Position numbers and translations under genes: made by a program. Below, in pieces: positions 11,801-22,300 of a DNA stretch of 64,000 nucleotides. Source of the DNA: Oryza sativa Japonica Group (lineage: Eukaryota; Streptophyta; Magnoliopsida; Poales; Poaceae); assembly GCF_034140825.1 (NCBI RefSeq), contig NC_089043.1, positions 22,840,001 through 22,904,000 on the forward strand, given 5' to 3'. Every line of letters starts with the position of its first letter. Position 1 is the first letter of the stretch. The notes under the pieces are model-generated. The model was not told the DNA's origin and did not search any database. It saw only the letters and a list, made by a program, of their open reading frames with translations.

Positions 11801-12668
11801 ATGCCAAAGGAGAAAGAGTGTCTACTGCTACAATCGTTTGATCGGATAAAAACCATCGAATCGGATCTAGAAAGGACTAAAAGAGTAAGTTAGTTTGCAA
11901 ACTAATTTGTCATGCAAATTTTTGTTAGTATGTTACTGCACTAAAAAATCCGACTTCAGAGGCAAAATGTGTTTCTCCATTCCCTATGATTGTGTTTTGT
12001 CTTCTCTTCTGTTTACTTTGGGTCTGCCCTCTTTTCTCAGCATTCATATTTCTATTTGTCTACGCACTGCATTTTATGACTTCAAGATCTTGGGGACATT
12101 TAAAATGGCAAATGGTTCAGAGAAACTAACATTTTTTGTTCCCCATATGCCTGGGAAACAGACAAACAGTAGTAGAGGCCCCTACAGTATATATATTTTA
12201 TAGAATATATACAGAGTTTATGTACCTACAACAATAGGCCCCATTTTTGGTTCACCATTGTTCAATAGACTGACAAAACATCCTATCCCTTACATACCCT
12301 GAACTGGTAAATGTCTTTAGTAGAAGTTTCAGGCTTTTGGCATCCTTCCCTAGACCCCATCAGTGTGTTTTATTATCTCTTTAGATTTGTCCGATCGATC
12401 AGTCACACTGAACCATGTTTAATCTCTCTCTTATCAGACATACATTACAGTTCTTTCTCTTGCTGCATTTTCCATCAGGTATTGCATATGACCCTGGTCA
12501 AGCAGATGGAGATGATGGAGACCTTGGAAGCTATGCAACATCACTACCAATCTTCCAGTGTCAGGGTGAGTCAATCACAAACCTTCATTTTCATTTATGC
12601 ATGTTAATAGAACTTGCCTTGTGATATTATCCTGGCTACTTTTGCAGAGGAGATTGTGCTGTTCATAA
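8868..12668 (+). CDS. Sec14-like phosphatidylinositol/phosphatidylcholine transfer protein (SFH family)
   Basis: Fourteen exons are read: 8868-8874, 8968-9253, 9341-9440, 9548-9814, 9953-10030, 10111-10212, 10295-10344, 10460-10556, 10709-10810, 10915-11028, 11162-11333, 11532-11884, 12479-12565, 12648-12668. They give 611 residues in one frame. The start [12 protein letters not shown] is typical of plant SFH proteins. Residues of about 70-120 form the CRAL-TRIO N-terminal helix region ([20 protein letters not shown]), followed by the lipid-binding domain ([20 protein letters not shown], then [20 protein letters not shown]). The C-terminal half is serine-rich, with a short hydrophobic stretch ([14 protein letters not shown]), a coiled coil ([14 protein letters not shown] onward) and a basic, Cys-containing end RRRLCCS. 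Plant SFH proteins exchange PI and PC at membranes and support polarised membrane growth. Intron 9 has a GC donor (AAG|GCAAGG); a GT choice 5 bp further on would give an early stop. The first exon contributes only 7 coding bases. Confidence 0.93.
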
Positions 12669-13140
12669 GTAAAAGACTGCTCTTGTCTGGCTGGCCTTGA
12701 GCGACCATGAAGACTGAAGCTGTAGCCTGAAAACCTTCTGCAAGTGCCATTTTTGACTCGGAGATCTTCAGCCCTGTGCAGAGGAAAGATCATCGCTCGC
12801 TCAGCTCTGTCGCTGGCTTGCTGCATCGCAGCTTGTGAATCCGTTTTGGTAGCTGTTAATCTCAACAATAATCCCTTTTTTGCCTCCCTGAACATTACCA
12901 ATAGCAAGATCAGTGATGCATCTGTCAGCTGCTGTAGCTCTCTGCTCTGAATTGGAGGATTGAAGGGAGAATCTGTTGTTACATTGTCTGAATTTTTGTG
13001 ATCCATATGCTGAAAGGACGTTTCATGGCGGCTGTGCTTCTTCCTTTGCTAATCTCCAGGCAAGTTCTTGTTTTTCTGCAATGGAAATGGAAAGCTCTGT
13101 CCTGCCTGAGGAACATAAACTAACATGACGAATTGCCAGG

Positions 13141-13505
13141 TTAATCTGAATTTCTGAACAAGTTCTTGTTGAGTTCATGCTGTAAAAAGAACATCTTTTT
13201 GCAAGCTGAACACTCCCTGAAAATGCAACATTTGCACAGCCACTACATTCACCCTGCCTTCCTAACCAACCATGTAATTTTTTCCTGAGCAACAGAAACT
13301 AAAGGTTAATAATCCTTTTTATCTGATGGAGAACGGTAGTTAATCTGAATTCCTGAACAAGTTCTGGTTGATTTCATGCTGTAAAAAGGAAAAAAAAAAT
13401 AACTTTCTGCAAGCTGAACCACTCCTGAACTGAATGCAATGTTGCACAGCCACTACATTTCACCCTGACTTCCTGACCAACCAAGTAACTTTCCAGTAGC
13501 AAAAG
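13141..13505. repeat. Direct duplication upstream of PSAG
   Basis: Two diverged direct copies of about 160 bp lie at 13141-13300 and 13341-13505, offset by about 200 bp. Both run through 'ttaatctgaatt.ctgaacaagttct', 'ttcatgctgtaaaaag', 'gcaagctgaac', 'tgcacagccactacattcacc' and 'ttcctaaccaacca' in the same order, with scattered substitutions and a short A-rich insertion in copy 2. Confidence 0.8.
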
Positions 13506-13698
13506 ACAGTGAGATGCATAGCTAAATTACTTGAATTTCAGAAGAGAGTAGAGAGGGGGAGAAAAAAAGAAACCAAATTGCTATGGCTTAGAATATAGAT
13601 ACCTTATCCTGGACCCAACCAATCCCCACAACGCCTCGAAAATCCCCCTCCTCTCCACCACAAACCCTCGCATTCCCCCCGGCCCCACCATATCCGCC

Positions 13699-13718
13699 AC
13701 GTCACCTCCCGCTATATA
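13699..13718 (+). promoter_or_regulatory. PSAG core promoter: ACGT element and TATA box
   Basis: CCACGTCA (ACGT core near 13699-13702) is followed by TATATA at 13713-13718, about 95 bp before the ATG. ACGT cores are common in light-regulated photosynthesis promoters; their use here is inferred. Confidence 0.55.
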
Positions 13719-13812
13719 CCCAAACCACCATTTACACGAGCTCGCGAGATCAAGAGAGCACCACCACTCGATCGCAGCGAGACCCACCCTCAAGCTCCAA
13801 GCTCCAAGAACC

Positions 13813-14238
13813 ATGGCCGCCACCTCGCTGTCGCCGCCGACCGTGGCCGGGCTGCGGCTGGCGCCGTCGCCGCGCGTGCGGTCGCCGTCTGTGGCGTTCA
13901 GGGCGGCGCCGGCGAGGAGGAGGTCGGTGGCGGCGAGGGCGGAGCTGAGCCCGTCGCTGGTGATCAGCCTGAGCACCGGCGTCTCCCTGTTCCTGGGGCG
14001 GTTCGTGTTCTTCAACTTCCAGCGGGAGAACGTGGCGAAGCAGGTGCCGGAGCAGAACGGCAAGACGCACTTCGACGCCGGCGACGAGCGCGCCAAGGAG
14101 TTCGCCGGCCTGCTCCGGTCCAACGACCCCGTCGGCTTCAACCTCGTCGACGTCCTCGCCTGGGGCTCCCTCGGCCACATCGTCGCCTACTACATCCTCG
14201 CCACCTGCAGCAACGGATACAACCCAAACTTCTTCTGA
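13813..14238 (+). CDS. PSAG: Photosystem I reaction centre subunit V (PsaG), chloroplast precursor
   Basis: This is a single-exon gene of 141 residues. The first 43 or so residues ([19 protein letters not shown] onward, ending SVAARA) are a Ser/Arg/Ala-rich chloroplast transit peptide. The mature part starts [20 protein letters not shown] (first membrane helix), then the stromal loop [28 protein letters not shown], and the second helix region [20 protein letters not shown], ending SNGYNPNFF. These motifs are those of PsaG rather than its paralogue PsaK. PsaG is a two-helix subunit at the edge of photosystem I in the thylakoid membrane, near the LHCI binding side. Length and lack of introns fit the family. 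Strong GC bias is normal for grass photosynthesis genes. Confidence 0.97.
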   Translation: MAATSLSPPTVAGLRLAPSPRVRSPSVAFRAAPARRRSVAARAELSPSLVISLSTGVSLFLGRFVFFNFQRENVAKQVPEQNGKTHFDAGDERAKEFAGLLRSNDPVGFNLVDVLAWGSLGHIVAYYILATCSNGYNPNFF

Positions 14239-14850
14239 TCATTCTCATCTTGGATGGATGCAATGTAATCTGAATGGATCTCTGGTGTTTCTACGTGATT
14301 ATGTATGAGATGGGTAAAAAAGAAAAGAAAAAAGGTTGATTAATTTGGAACAGTAGTGCAATCGCGTGTGTATATTGGCCGCATGAAATTTGTCAGTTTG
14401 ATGATCTTTCTCTATGCTCATGTATCAGTTACTTTCAGAGTTTCAGACTTCGTATGTGTGGCACTGGCACTTACCCAGAAACTCAATTACCAGTGCTCCA
14501 TGATTCATGAATTGCAATCTTGAATTTGCAAATAGAGAGCACCAGGCACAGAAAAGTTTGAAAGTCAGTATGAAAATATGAGACTGATTTTGGAACCTAT
14601 TTCCAATTTCAATTTATACGGTCTGCAAAGAAATACATTTATATAGGAACTTTTGACATTTACAGAATCCAGATAATCGAGAAGTACATTGGTGATTGAA
14701 GTACAGTAAAGATAAGAAGAGATTACTAGCAAAATTGAGTTGATGTTACAGACTTGAAAAATTATAGGGTGACCAATGCTTAGTAAATTACAATAAGGAA
14801 CTTTTCAAGAATGCCTACACAAAGGCTCATTGGCGCCGGATTTTCTAACC
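14239..14850. other. Convergent 3' region between PSAG and the KASH gene
   Basis: This holds the 3' UTR of PSAG on the left and that of the minus-strand gene on the right. No additional feature is seen. Confidence 0.6.
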
Positions 14851-17724
14851 TCAGGTAGGTACAAATTCAGAGGAAGAGGGCCATAGCCGGACGAGGAAGG
14901 TTCCGACGGCGATGAACAGCAGAACAAACTGGACGGAGCAAAACAGCGAAGCTCTGCTTGCTCTTGCCTGCAGCTTCAGGATTTCTGAAGTCCTAGCAAG
15001 ATCTTTGCACTGTGCCTCTAGCTTCTCCACCATCTCCTCTAGCATCAGTGCCCTGTTCTCGGTGTGCCGTAGCTTAGCTTCAAGCTGTTTGTGATCCTCA
15101 GGTAGAGATTTCTGAATGTCAAAAATAGCAGCTTGATCCTCAGTCAGGGGATTCCAAGCTTGCGATGCTCTTGTCAGGATGAAGCATTGAGTCTCTGCTT
15201 CCATCTTCTCCAGGAACAGTTGATCCATATCAGATTGCAGAGACAGCAGCTCGGTATTGCATAGAACATGCTGCTTTGGTTGTTTGTGGTTGAGCACATC
15301 GAGTTCAAGTATTTCTGAATCCTTATCATTGATGAGGGTAGAAGCTTCGTTTAGCCTAGACTCGAGAAGCTTCAACTTCTCACTCAGTTCTTCTGTGGAT
15401 TCGTCAAAATGGCATGAACTACTCCATTCAGTTTCACTGTGGTTGTTTGCAGAATTTTCACACGTTTCATTTCTCATTTCAATAAACTTCTGGATCTCTG
15501 TAACATACAATGAAGCAAATAGTTATTGAAAGAACGCTTTGACTGGGCCAAAAGGAGATTTAATGTTTTAATAGATCATATGAAATACAAATGATGTTAT
15601 GACCATGCTGAAGTGATAAAGTAACAAGGCACTCAGAACTTCATTACAGGGAGATGGACTAAGGAAACTTCACAGAACATGCTGGGAAAGTATATGTTCT
15701 TAATTATGCGATGACATATTCTACTTTGGAAAAAGGCTAGAAGAATACAACAAGTCAACAAATGCTACTTTATTAAAAGGAACCAATTTCAAGAACTAAA
15801 TGCCATAATGCATACGGTGCTAAACAGAAGATGTCCTTTTCTAACCAATGAGCAAATCAGCAATTTGCACTTTGCAGTAAATAATTGCCACAAAGGCCAT
15901 AATTGCATAAAACAATTGTTTTATAGGCTGCAATATGTGAAAATGGTACAAGTCATCTACCACATTTCCCTTTAGCAGTTAGAAGCATGCCAGCACTTTA
16001 GATCTATTCATCTTACAAGTTACAAGTCAAACAAAAAAAAACATCAGCAAAGACCTTTTTAGCAGGATGTCCACATGTAGTGCGAGTTAATTCTATGCTA
16101 AAGATTTTTCATAGGATAAACTCATTCAAAAGTGCTGCCTCAACATAATCACCACTCACCACTTCGTACGAAAGAAGCATGCAACCAGTGTGAATTAATT
16201 TTTTTTCAAGAAGTTAGTATCTTAGATCATTTACAAGCATTATCTTGATCCTCTACAGATATTATGTATTTATGCATTGCCCCTTCATTCATTTACCATT
16301 ATATGTTTAGGGAACTGAACTGATGAATCTCAAAATACAATAATTGAAACAAATATAGGTAGTACTAGCATTATGGAGGTTCTAAACTTCACCCACTAAG
16401 ATAACAAGAGAATAGGAAGTGTTGACTTCATGCAGATAACACTAATGGATTGATCTAGACTATCAGGTCTTCCATCAAGCAACTAATAATAATTGGAACT
16501 ATATATTCAATCTTTTGAGAGACTCTCCACAAGGCTGAGTTCAGCAACATATGTCTTCACAACCAAATAGAGAAGACATGAATTAAACTACAATCATGGA
16601 GTATTAGTTTTCATGAATAAAACTATGATAAAGGGGAATTCAGTATTACCATTCTCAATTGCTTCTTCGGCTGACCGGAGCATCGCGATCGACTGCACAT
16701 ACGGATCGAGACCCGAATGAATTTCCCCATTCTCACCCTTGCCTATACTCCTCTCATCGTATCCATGATCATCGGCATCGGAATCACTGCTGCCCTTTAC
16801 CAATCTCCCTACTACACTTCCATTCTCCCTGTAGAAACCTCCTGCTCCAGAGCGCGCCGCCTCCTCGCTCGGAGGCTCGCCGTCACTCTGCTCGGCATCA
16901 TCATCATCATCGTCATCATCATCATAGAGAACCTTGTGAACGCCATTGCTGCTTATGCCAGCACTGGATTGGCGCGCATGAGCAGCGGCAGAGCTCCGGA
17001 GGTTGGATTCAACGCTGGAGCGCGAGTTCTCCGGCTCCACGATGGAGGGGGTCGGTGTGGCGGCGCGCGCGCCGTGGGCTCCGCGCGTGCGCGCCGTGCG
17101 GATGCCCTTGGCGTGCGCGGCGGCGCCTGGGGCGCGGGATCGCGGCCTGTCGCGCTCGCGGCCGAAGCCGCCGCCGAACGAGAAGTCGTGGCGCGGCGCG
17201 GCGGCGTTGGTGGAGGACTTGCTGGCCCGGTCGTCGCTGTTGTCCGAGTCGGCGCCGCCGGCGCCCACCGAGAACCCCGCCGAGGCGATCAGGAAGCCGA
17301 GATCCGGGTCCAGCTTGGTCTGGACCGGCGGCGACGGTGGCGCCTCCTGCGGCGCGAAGCTGGACTCCACGGAGGCGACGGGGCTCTCGCTCCCCACCTC
17401 CTCCACGGCAGCGGCGGCGGCGGCGGCGGCGGCCTCCTCCTTCCCCTTAGGCGCGTCGGCGCCGAGAGGGTGCCGGCGCTTGTGAAGCTGCGCCAAGTCC
17501 TCATCCGCGGCAGCGGCCGCAACGCTGCCGCCGCCGCCGCCGCCGCCGCCGGAGCCAGGTGAGCCCTCCTCGTGGTGTTCCCGGGGGATACGCCGCCACC
17601 GCCGTAGCCCACGCCCCTTGGTGACCGCGGCGGGTGCGGTGGGATTGCTCGCCGGTGAAGCCGGCGCCGGCGACTCCGCCACCGACTCCACCGCAGAATT
17701 CACGCTGTTGCCGCCGGAATCCAT
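14851..17724 (-). CDS. WIP: WPP-domain-interacting protein, plant KASH protein of the outer nuclear envelope
   Basis: Two exons (17724-16650 and 15497-14851) encode 573 residues; the junction reads AIEN|EIQKF. The start is ATG 17724 (MDSGGNSVNS) in a good context (GCCATGG); the frame is open further upstream but has no ATG. Matches to Arabidopsis WIP proteins as I remember them: GRGLRRWRRIPREH near residue 45, DNSDDRASKSST near residue 165, an acidic run of nine Asp, a C-terminal coiled coil (LKLLESRLNEAS, LEEMVEKLEAQ), one transmembrane helix (VQFVLLFIAVGTFLVRLW) and the terminal tail FVPT. A VPT tail after a single helix is the plant KASH signature that binds SUN proteins in the perinuclear space; the coiled coil recruits WIT and RanGAP at the nuclear rim. 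The intron (15498-16649) is 1.15 kb. The Ala and Gly runs come from GCC repeats. Confidence 0.93.
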
Positions 17725-18388
17725 GGCGTCCAGCCGCCCGCAGCCCACGCAATTCCCGTCAAAACGCGGCGGCTTCGCGAGCCAGATGGGATCAGAGAAC
17801 CGCCATGGGATCGCGGGACACGAGCTGTCGGGATCGGTGGGCGCGCATGGTGGGGATCGGCCTCGATCTTGGAGGGATCCGAGGAGGAGGAAGAAATCAA
17901 GAAAAGAGAAGTACTAGTGGGAAGGCGAGAGGAAACAGAGTTGTCATCTGCTTGCTTCCCTTATCGTTTTTTTTTTTGCAGCTTTTTCTATAATGGCGTC
18001 TCATGTGCAGTAACATGATTAACCCATTTTTTTCTATGAAAATTCAGCTGAAAATCAAGTCACTTGTAAACTTGTTGTCTCCAAAGAAAAGGTTTGTTTA
18101 TTTTGCAATTTGTGAAAATTGATCATCTCAACATCATGTGGTTGCAACAGTCGCCTGTCTGAACCCTGAACTCTGAGGGAGGCAGTTACTATCCAAGAGG
18201 AATGACGAACGGGCTGGTTCAAAGATAGACAACATCACAACAAGATGGAATTTCGAGGCCATCAGAAAGTACAAAGTGTGACCTATTAATTAATCAGCGA
18301 GTAGATTATTTACATCTTCTATAATTGCTCAATGCATTGGCCATTCTGCTCAGAGATAGGCCCTGTTCAGAGAATGGGTTGCATCCTA

Positions 18389-18535
18389 GGGTGTGTTTAG
18401 TTTCTGAAAAAAGTTGAAAGTTCGAAGAAAGTTAAGATTTTTAAAAAAAAGTTGAAAGTTTATGTGTGTAGAAAAATTTTTAATGTGATATGATGTGATA
18501 GAAAGTTGGGAATAGAGGGGAAACTAAACACGGCC
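18389..18535. mobile_element. Tourist-like MITE, GTGTTTAGTT family
   Basis: This 147-bp element starts GGTGTGTTTAGTTTC and ends GAAACTAAACACGGCC, flanked by CTA. Related copies lie at 20452-20602 and 50273-50413 and share 'aaagttt.atgtg' and 'atgtgatagaaa'. Confidence 0.75.
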
Positions 18536-18587
18536 CTAGTATACTAGTGCTCGATGATTTTGGATGGATGTACGGTTGCATCCTGCT

Positions 18588-18715
18588 CCCTCTATCCCAC
18601 AATATAAGGAATTTTGAGTTTTTACTTGTAACGTTTGACCACTCGTCTTATTCAATTTTTTTTTTGCAAATATAAAAAACGAAAAGTTGTGCTTAAAGTA
18701 CTGTGGACAAATAAG
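18588..18715. mobile_element. Truncated Stowaway
   Basis: It begins CTCCCTCTATCCCACAATAT and continues with the Stowaway interior 'gtttgaccactcgtcttattca', also present at 57569-57797. No right terminus is found. Confidence 0.6.
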
Positions 18716-19040
18716 GGCCAAAAAAATTTTTGCCCCTATACGTCACATCGGATATACGAAAACACATTTAAAATATTTAACGTAACCTAATAACAAAACA
18801 AATTAAAGATTTCACAGGAAACTGTGGACAAATTTATTAAGCCTAATTAATCCGTCATTAACAAATGTTTCTTTTGCATCACATTGTTAAATTATGACGT
18901 AATTAGACTTAAAAGATTCATCTTGCAATTTCCTAACGAACCGTGTATTTGTTTTTTTTCTACATTTAATACTTTATATATATATGTCTAAACATTTGAT
19001 GTGACAATATGAAAAATTTTATTTGAAAACTAAACAGGCT
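18715..19040. mobile_element. Tourist-like MITE, diverged copy
   Basis: The interior matches the element at 6971-7324 in opposite orientation: 'aataacaaaacaaatta', 'aatttattaagc.taatta', 'gtcattaacaaatgttt' and 'ttagacttaaaagattcat'. It ends AAAACTAAACAGGCTC. The left end is blurred. Confidence 0.6.
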
Positions 19041-19183
19041 CTAAGGATACTCACATCATCCAAATTTTTATATTTTATGACTAAAAGAGTCCAAGTAGTA
19101 GCAACTTTTATTCATTTTTACTTTTACCCAACGCACTTTCTGAAAAGTACATCCATGGAGAGGGGATCGGTGTGTTGTGGTGG

Positions 19184-20132
19184 TCAGGCCACGCGGCGGC
19201 AGAGCATGACGCCGTCGGCGATGGCGAGCTGGCACGGCTTGACGCGGCGGTCGGCGGCGATCGCCGCGTTGAACTCCCTGGCGAGCGCGGCGAGCGAGCG
19301 GTCCCGCCCCGACGGCACCGCCTCGTCGGCCGCCGCCGGCGGCGCCGCCACCGAGCCGCCCCACAGCGTGTTGTCGTAGGCGATGAGGCCGCCGACCCTG
19401 ACCAGCTGCAGCAGCCGCTCGTGGTAGCCGAGGAAGTTCACCTTGTCCGCGTCCACGAACGCGAAGTCGAACCTCCCCTTGTTCCCCTCCTGCACAAAAG
19501 AAAAAGAACAAGCAGATTACGAGCGGTAATGGTAATGTCGGTCGGAGGAGACGGTGTAGTGTACTGTACCTCGGCGACGAGCTCGTCGAGCACCGGCATG
19601 GCGAGGCCGACGCGGAAGTCGACCTTGTGCGCCACGCCGGCCTTGTCGATCACCGGCGCTCCGACCTCGTCGTAGCTCTCCCGGCTCACGTCGATGGCCA
19701 CGATCTGCCACCATGGACGGACATCAAGAGAACAAGATGATTGCTATTGCTAGCAAAGGAACGAACGGTGGTAGCGATCCTGACCTTGCCGTCGTCAGGG
19801 AGCGCGAGGGCGGTGGCGAGCAGCGAGTACCCGGTGAACACGCCGACCTCGATGGCGTTCTTGGCGCTGATCAGCTCGATCAGAAGGCCGAACAGCTGCA
19901 CCTGATCCGGCGAGGCCGCCATGACCGCCCTGCACGTAAAAAAAAAAAGCACGCGTCGCCCGTACAGACAAAACGTCAAACACGCACCGTGCAAGAACCG
20001 CACCAAGACACGAACAAAGCAAACACATCTCCTCGGAATCGGATCCTCACATGGGGTGATTGGCGGTGGCGAGGCGGAGCTCGCGCAGGCAGTCGGGCTC
20101 GCGCGGGAACACGGTGGACTCCAGCACGTACT

Positions 20133-20176
<44 letters not shown>

Positions 20177-20350
20177 TCGCTCGCCGTCGGTGATCAATTG
20201 TTTTTCTTTGTTTGGTTGTTTAGATGGATAATTAATTACCTGGTAGAGCGGCTCGCTCTTGAGGAGGGTCTTACTGTGCAGGCTACCTCCGCCGCCGCCG
20301 CCGGCGACGGCGGCCGTCTCCTTGCCTTCTCCAGCGCCGGTGGCCGCCAT
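19184..20350 (-). CDS. Caffeoyl-CoA O-methyltransferase-like, SAM-dependent class I O-methyltransferase
   Basis: Five exons (20350-20240, 20130-20051, 19929-19785, 19704-19570, 19489-19184) encode 258 residues in frame. Family landmarks run in order: [39 protein letters not shown], the SAM-binding motif [34 protein letters not shown], the metal-binding [16 protein letters not shown] (DADK), [10 protein letters not shown], and the C-terminal [13 protein letters not shown]. These enzymes transfer a methyl group from SAM to a catechol hydroxyl, classically of caffeoyl-CoA in monolignol synthesis, in the cytosol and with a divalent metal. The motif [17 protein letters not shown] departs from the canonical lignin enzymes, so this is more likely a CCoAOMT-like or tapetum-type member acting on flavonoids or hydroxycinnamoyl amides. 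The acceptor of intron 1 abuts a (GA)n microsatellite. Confidence 0.93.
20136..20173. repeat. (GA)19 microsatellite at a splice acceptor
   Basis: About 38 bp of perfect GA repeat. On the coding (minus) strand it is a CT run ending 3 bp before the acceptor CAG of intron 1 of the methyltransferase gene, so it serves as the polypyrimidine tract. Confidence 0.9.
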
Positions 20351-20451
20351 CTGCTCTTCCTTGTGGTTCGTTGCGCTCGCCACCAGGCACCAGCTATGTG
20401 GCAGCTAAGGCATCCATTTCTTTAAAAAGATGCCATTTTTTTTAACCTAGG

Positions 20452-20602
20452 CCGAGTTTAGTTCCATAATTTTTCTTCAAACTTTTAACTTTTTCATCAC
20501 ATCAAAACTTTCCTACACACACAAACTTTCAATTTTTCCGTCACATCTCTTGTTTTAATTTCAACCAAACTTTTAATTTTAACGTGAATTAAACACACCC
20601 TA
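20452..20602. mobile_element. Tourist-like MITE, GTGTTTAGTT family
   Basis: It begins GGCCGAGTTTAGTTCC and ends TGAATTAAACACACCC, with 'cttttaactttttcatcacatc' inside. It belongs to the family of 18389-18535 and 50273-50413 and lies just upstream of the methyltransferase start codon. Confidence 0.7.
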
Positions 20603-20845
20603 AGATCAAATGTGATATTTCCAAATAGAACGAATAGGACGCATTTAATCACCGGAATATTCGTGAGTTTTTGTGGGTTGATGCAACAGTGGTAGCAGTA
20701 AGTTGGTCTACCATTGCCGTCCAGTAGTAGTTGTTCATTCTGTTTTTCCTGCAAACTGTGACAAACATACGTGGCATTGCTTGCCCCGATTCGTCTCTCC
20801 AACAGCAATTGAGATCCTACTTACATGTGCAGAACTACTCGCTGA

Positions 20846-21104
20846 GGGCAGTCCCAACCTATAAAATTAGACATGGTTTTTATAAACTCTACATCATCAA
20901 GAAACTAGTACTAAACATTACTCTTCCAATGCAAACACCACTATTCTATACTTCAATTTAATGCTACTTATCTCACATGATATCTTGCAAGACATGGTTT
21001 CCTTCTCTTTCCTTATTTATTCACTTGCCACATTATTTTTTATCCTAGGTGGCAACTTATTTAATGATATGGACACCATCCTAGTCATTGGGTTAGGAAT
21101 GCCC
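20846..21104. mobile_element. MITE with GGGCA termini
   Basis: The ends GGGCAGTCCCAACC and GGGTTAGGAATGCCC are inverted copies about 259 bp apart, with AT-rich non-coding sequence between them. The target duplication is not clear. Confidence 0.6.
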
Positions 21105-21878
21105 TGATATATAGTCCCGAAGGGTTATGAGGCCCACATATAGTACTGCAGACGACCTGCATCCCTCCAACAGCTTATTAGGAAGGGCGTGGACAGGGAA
21201 TATGGAGGGTGTGGTACCAACCTCTAGGGAAGGGTGGTTGTCATATGTTATACGCACAGAGCAGTGATTTAAATAGCGGGCTAAGACATTAAGCGGTTGG
21301 ACTTATTAAACAACTATAGTGAGCTAAATAGAGTTATAGTGGATAAATTATACATGAGAGCAATAACTCGACCCTTTCTGAAACATCTATAGTCGGAGAT
21401 AGCAGTAGTTATAGCCGAAGATTTAAAACTCTGGCACAAAGTCTCCCGTGTGAGCAAAGTAGTCGAAGTAGCGCCTTGATCTTGCTAGCTCCTCCTAATC
21501 TTGGTGATGATATAGATCACAAAACCAGCCACTTGGCTTATTTGATTAGATTGATATTTGCATAAACACCACCCGTCTCATGAAAACAAAACCTCATGAA
21601 AATATGTGTGGTATCAATCTCTAGTTTGTTTTCAAACACCACATGTCAGCGAAACCATCCTCTAAAACTACAGAGGGAGTCAAATTGTACCGGTTTTAAT
21701 AGTTAGGGGGGTTGAGATATCCGGTTTATGGTTCAGGATATGAATCAGATTCGGTCACTAGTTAAGGGAGTCAAAGCGAACTTATTCCTTTTTAAAAAAC
21801 CACTTTAGCCCTAGTTCTGGCTCTTTTAGGCCCAGGACGGTGTGCCTTATTGGGTCTTCTTTTAGGCCCAGAGATGTG

Positions 21879-21888
21879 GACCGACAAA
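21879..21888. repeat. MULE target-site duplication, left copy
   Basis: GACCGACAAA here is repeated exactly at 29693-29702 on the other side of the element. Ten bases fits Mutator-type insertion (9-11 bp). Confidence 0.9.
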
Positions 21889-22300
21889 GAATTTTTTTTA
21901 TTTATAATTTTTCTTATTAAAAGTTTTACAAAAATAATTTTCCATTTTGAAAATTGACGGAAATAGTCGCCTACCGCCCTCTGGGAGGGCGATTTTTAAA
22001 AATCGCCCTCCCAGAGGGCGGCGAAAATGACGTGGCAGACGGCCGTTCGCTCTCGGGCGACGGCCGTCAACGAAATTTGCAGGCGGCCCCCTTGCCGCCC
22101 TCCGCGAGGGCGATTTTGTACTGTGCGGGGGGCCGCCTGCAAATGGGCGGCGAGGGGGGGCATGGAAATTTGCAGGCGGCCCCCTTGCCGCCCTCCGCGA
22201 GGGCGATTTTGCACTGTGCGGGGGCCCGCCTGCAAATGGGCGGCGAGGGGGCATGGAATTTTGCAGGCAGCCCCCTTGCCGCCCTGGGGGAGGGCGATTT
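21889..22300. repeat. MULE left terminal inverted repeat
   Basis: This is 412 bp with an AT-rich outer 80 bp and then extremely GC-rich sequence. It contains a perfect 48-bp palindrome (21974-22021) and about three tandem units of roughly 92 bp, each starting near 'tttgcaggcggccccc' and carrying 'gagggcgatttt'. A TATA-like CTATAAAGC lies just inside the inner edge (about 22312). Confidence 0.92.
21974..22021. repeat. Perfect 48-bp palindrome in the MULE TIR
   Basis: The half-site CCGCCCTCTGGGAGGGCG followed by ATTTTT is mirrored exactly by its complement with no spacer. The same palindrome is present in the right TIR (about 29560-29607). Confidence 0.92.

Larger units (their letters stand above)
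12669..13812. other. Sec14-like 3' region and PSAG upstream region
   Basis: The 3' UTR of the Sec14-like gene probably runs to about 13020. A diverged direct duplication fills 13141-13505. The PSAG core promoter and leader follow. No other gene is seen. Confidence 0.6.
17725..19183. other. Promoter of the KASH gene and 3' flank of the methyltransferase gene
   Basis: This holds the leader and promoter of the minus-strand KASH gene (about 17725-18100), a Tourist-like MITE (18389-18535), a truncated Stowaway (18588-18715) and a longer Tourist-like copy (18715-19040). No coding region is supported. Confidence 0.65.
20351..21888. other. Methyltransferase promoter and repeats up to the MULE
   Basis: A Tourist-like MITE lies at 20452-20602, about 100 bp upstream of the methyltransferase ATG, and another MITE at 20846-21104. 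The interval 21110-21888 is AT-rich repeat-like sequence without a recognisable feature. The MULE target duplication GACCGACAAA ends at 21888. Confidence 0.6.

Noticed and set aside
13813-14238. First considered as PsaK
   Set aside because: The motifs [17 protein letters not shown] and SNGYNPNFF belong to PsaG.
16659-17562. Long plus-strand frames (up to 281 residues) opposite the KASH gene
   Set aside because: They are antisense to GC-rich coding sequence, have no known motif, and the minus-strand frame has clear family similarity.
17725-17748. Upstream extension of the KASH protein
   Set aside because: The frame is open but contains no ATG before 17724.
19713-20425. Plus-strand frames with Glu-Arg repeats
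   Set aside because: They translate the (GA)n tract and the antisense of the methyltransferase gene.
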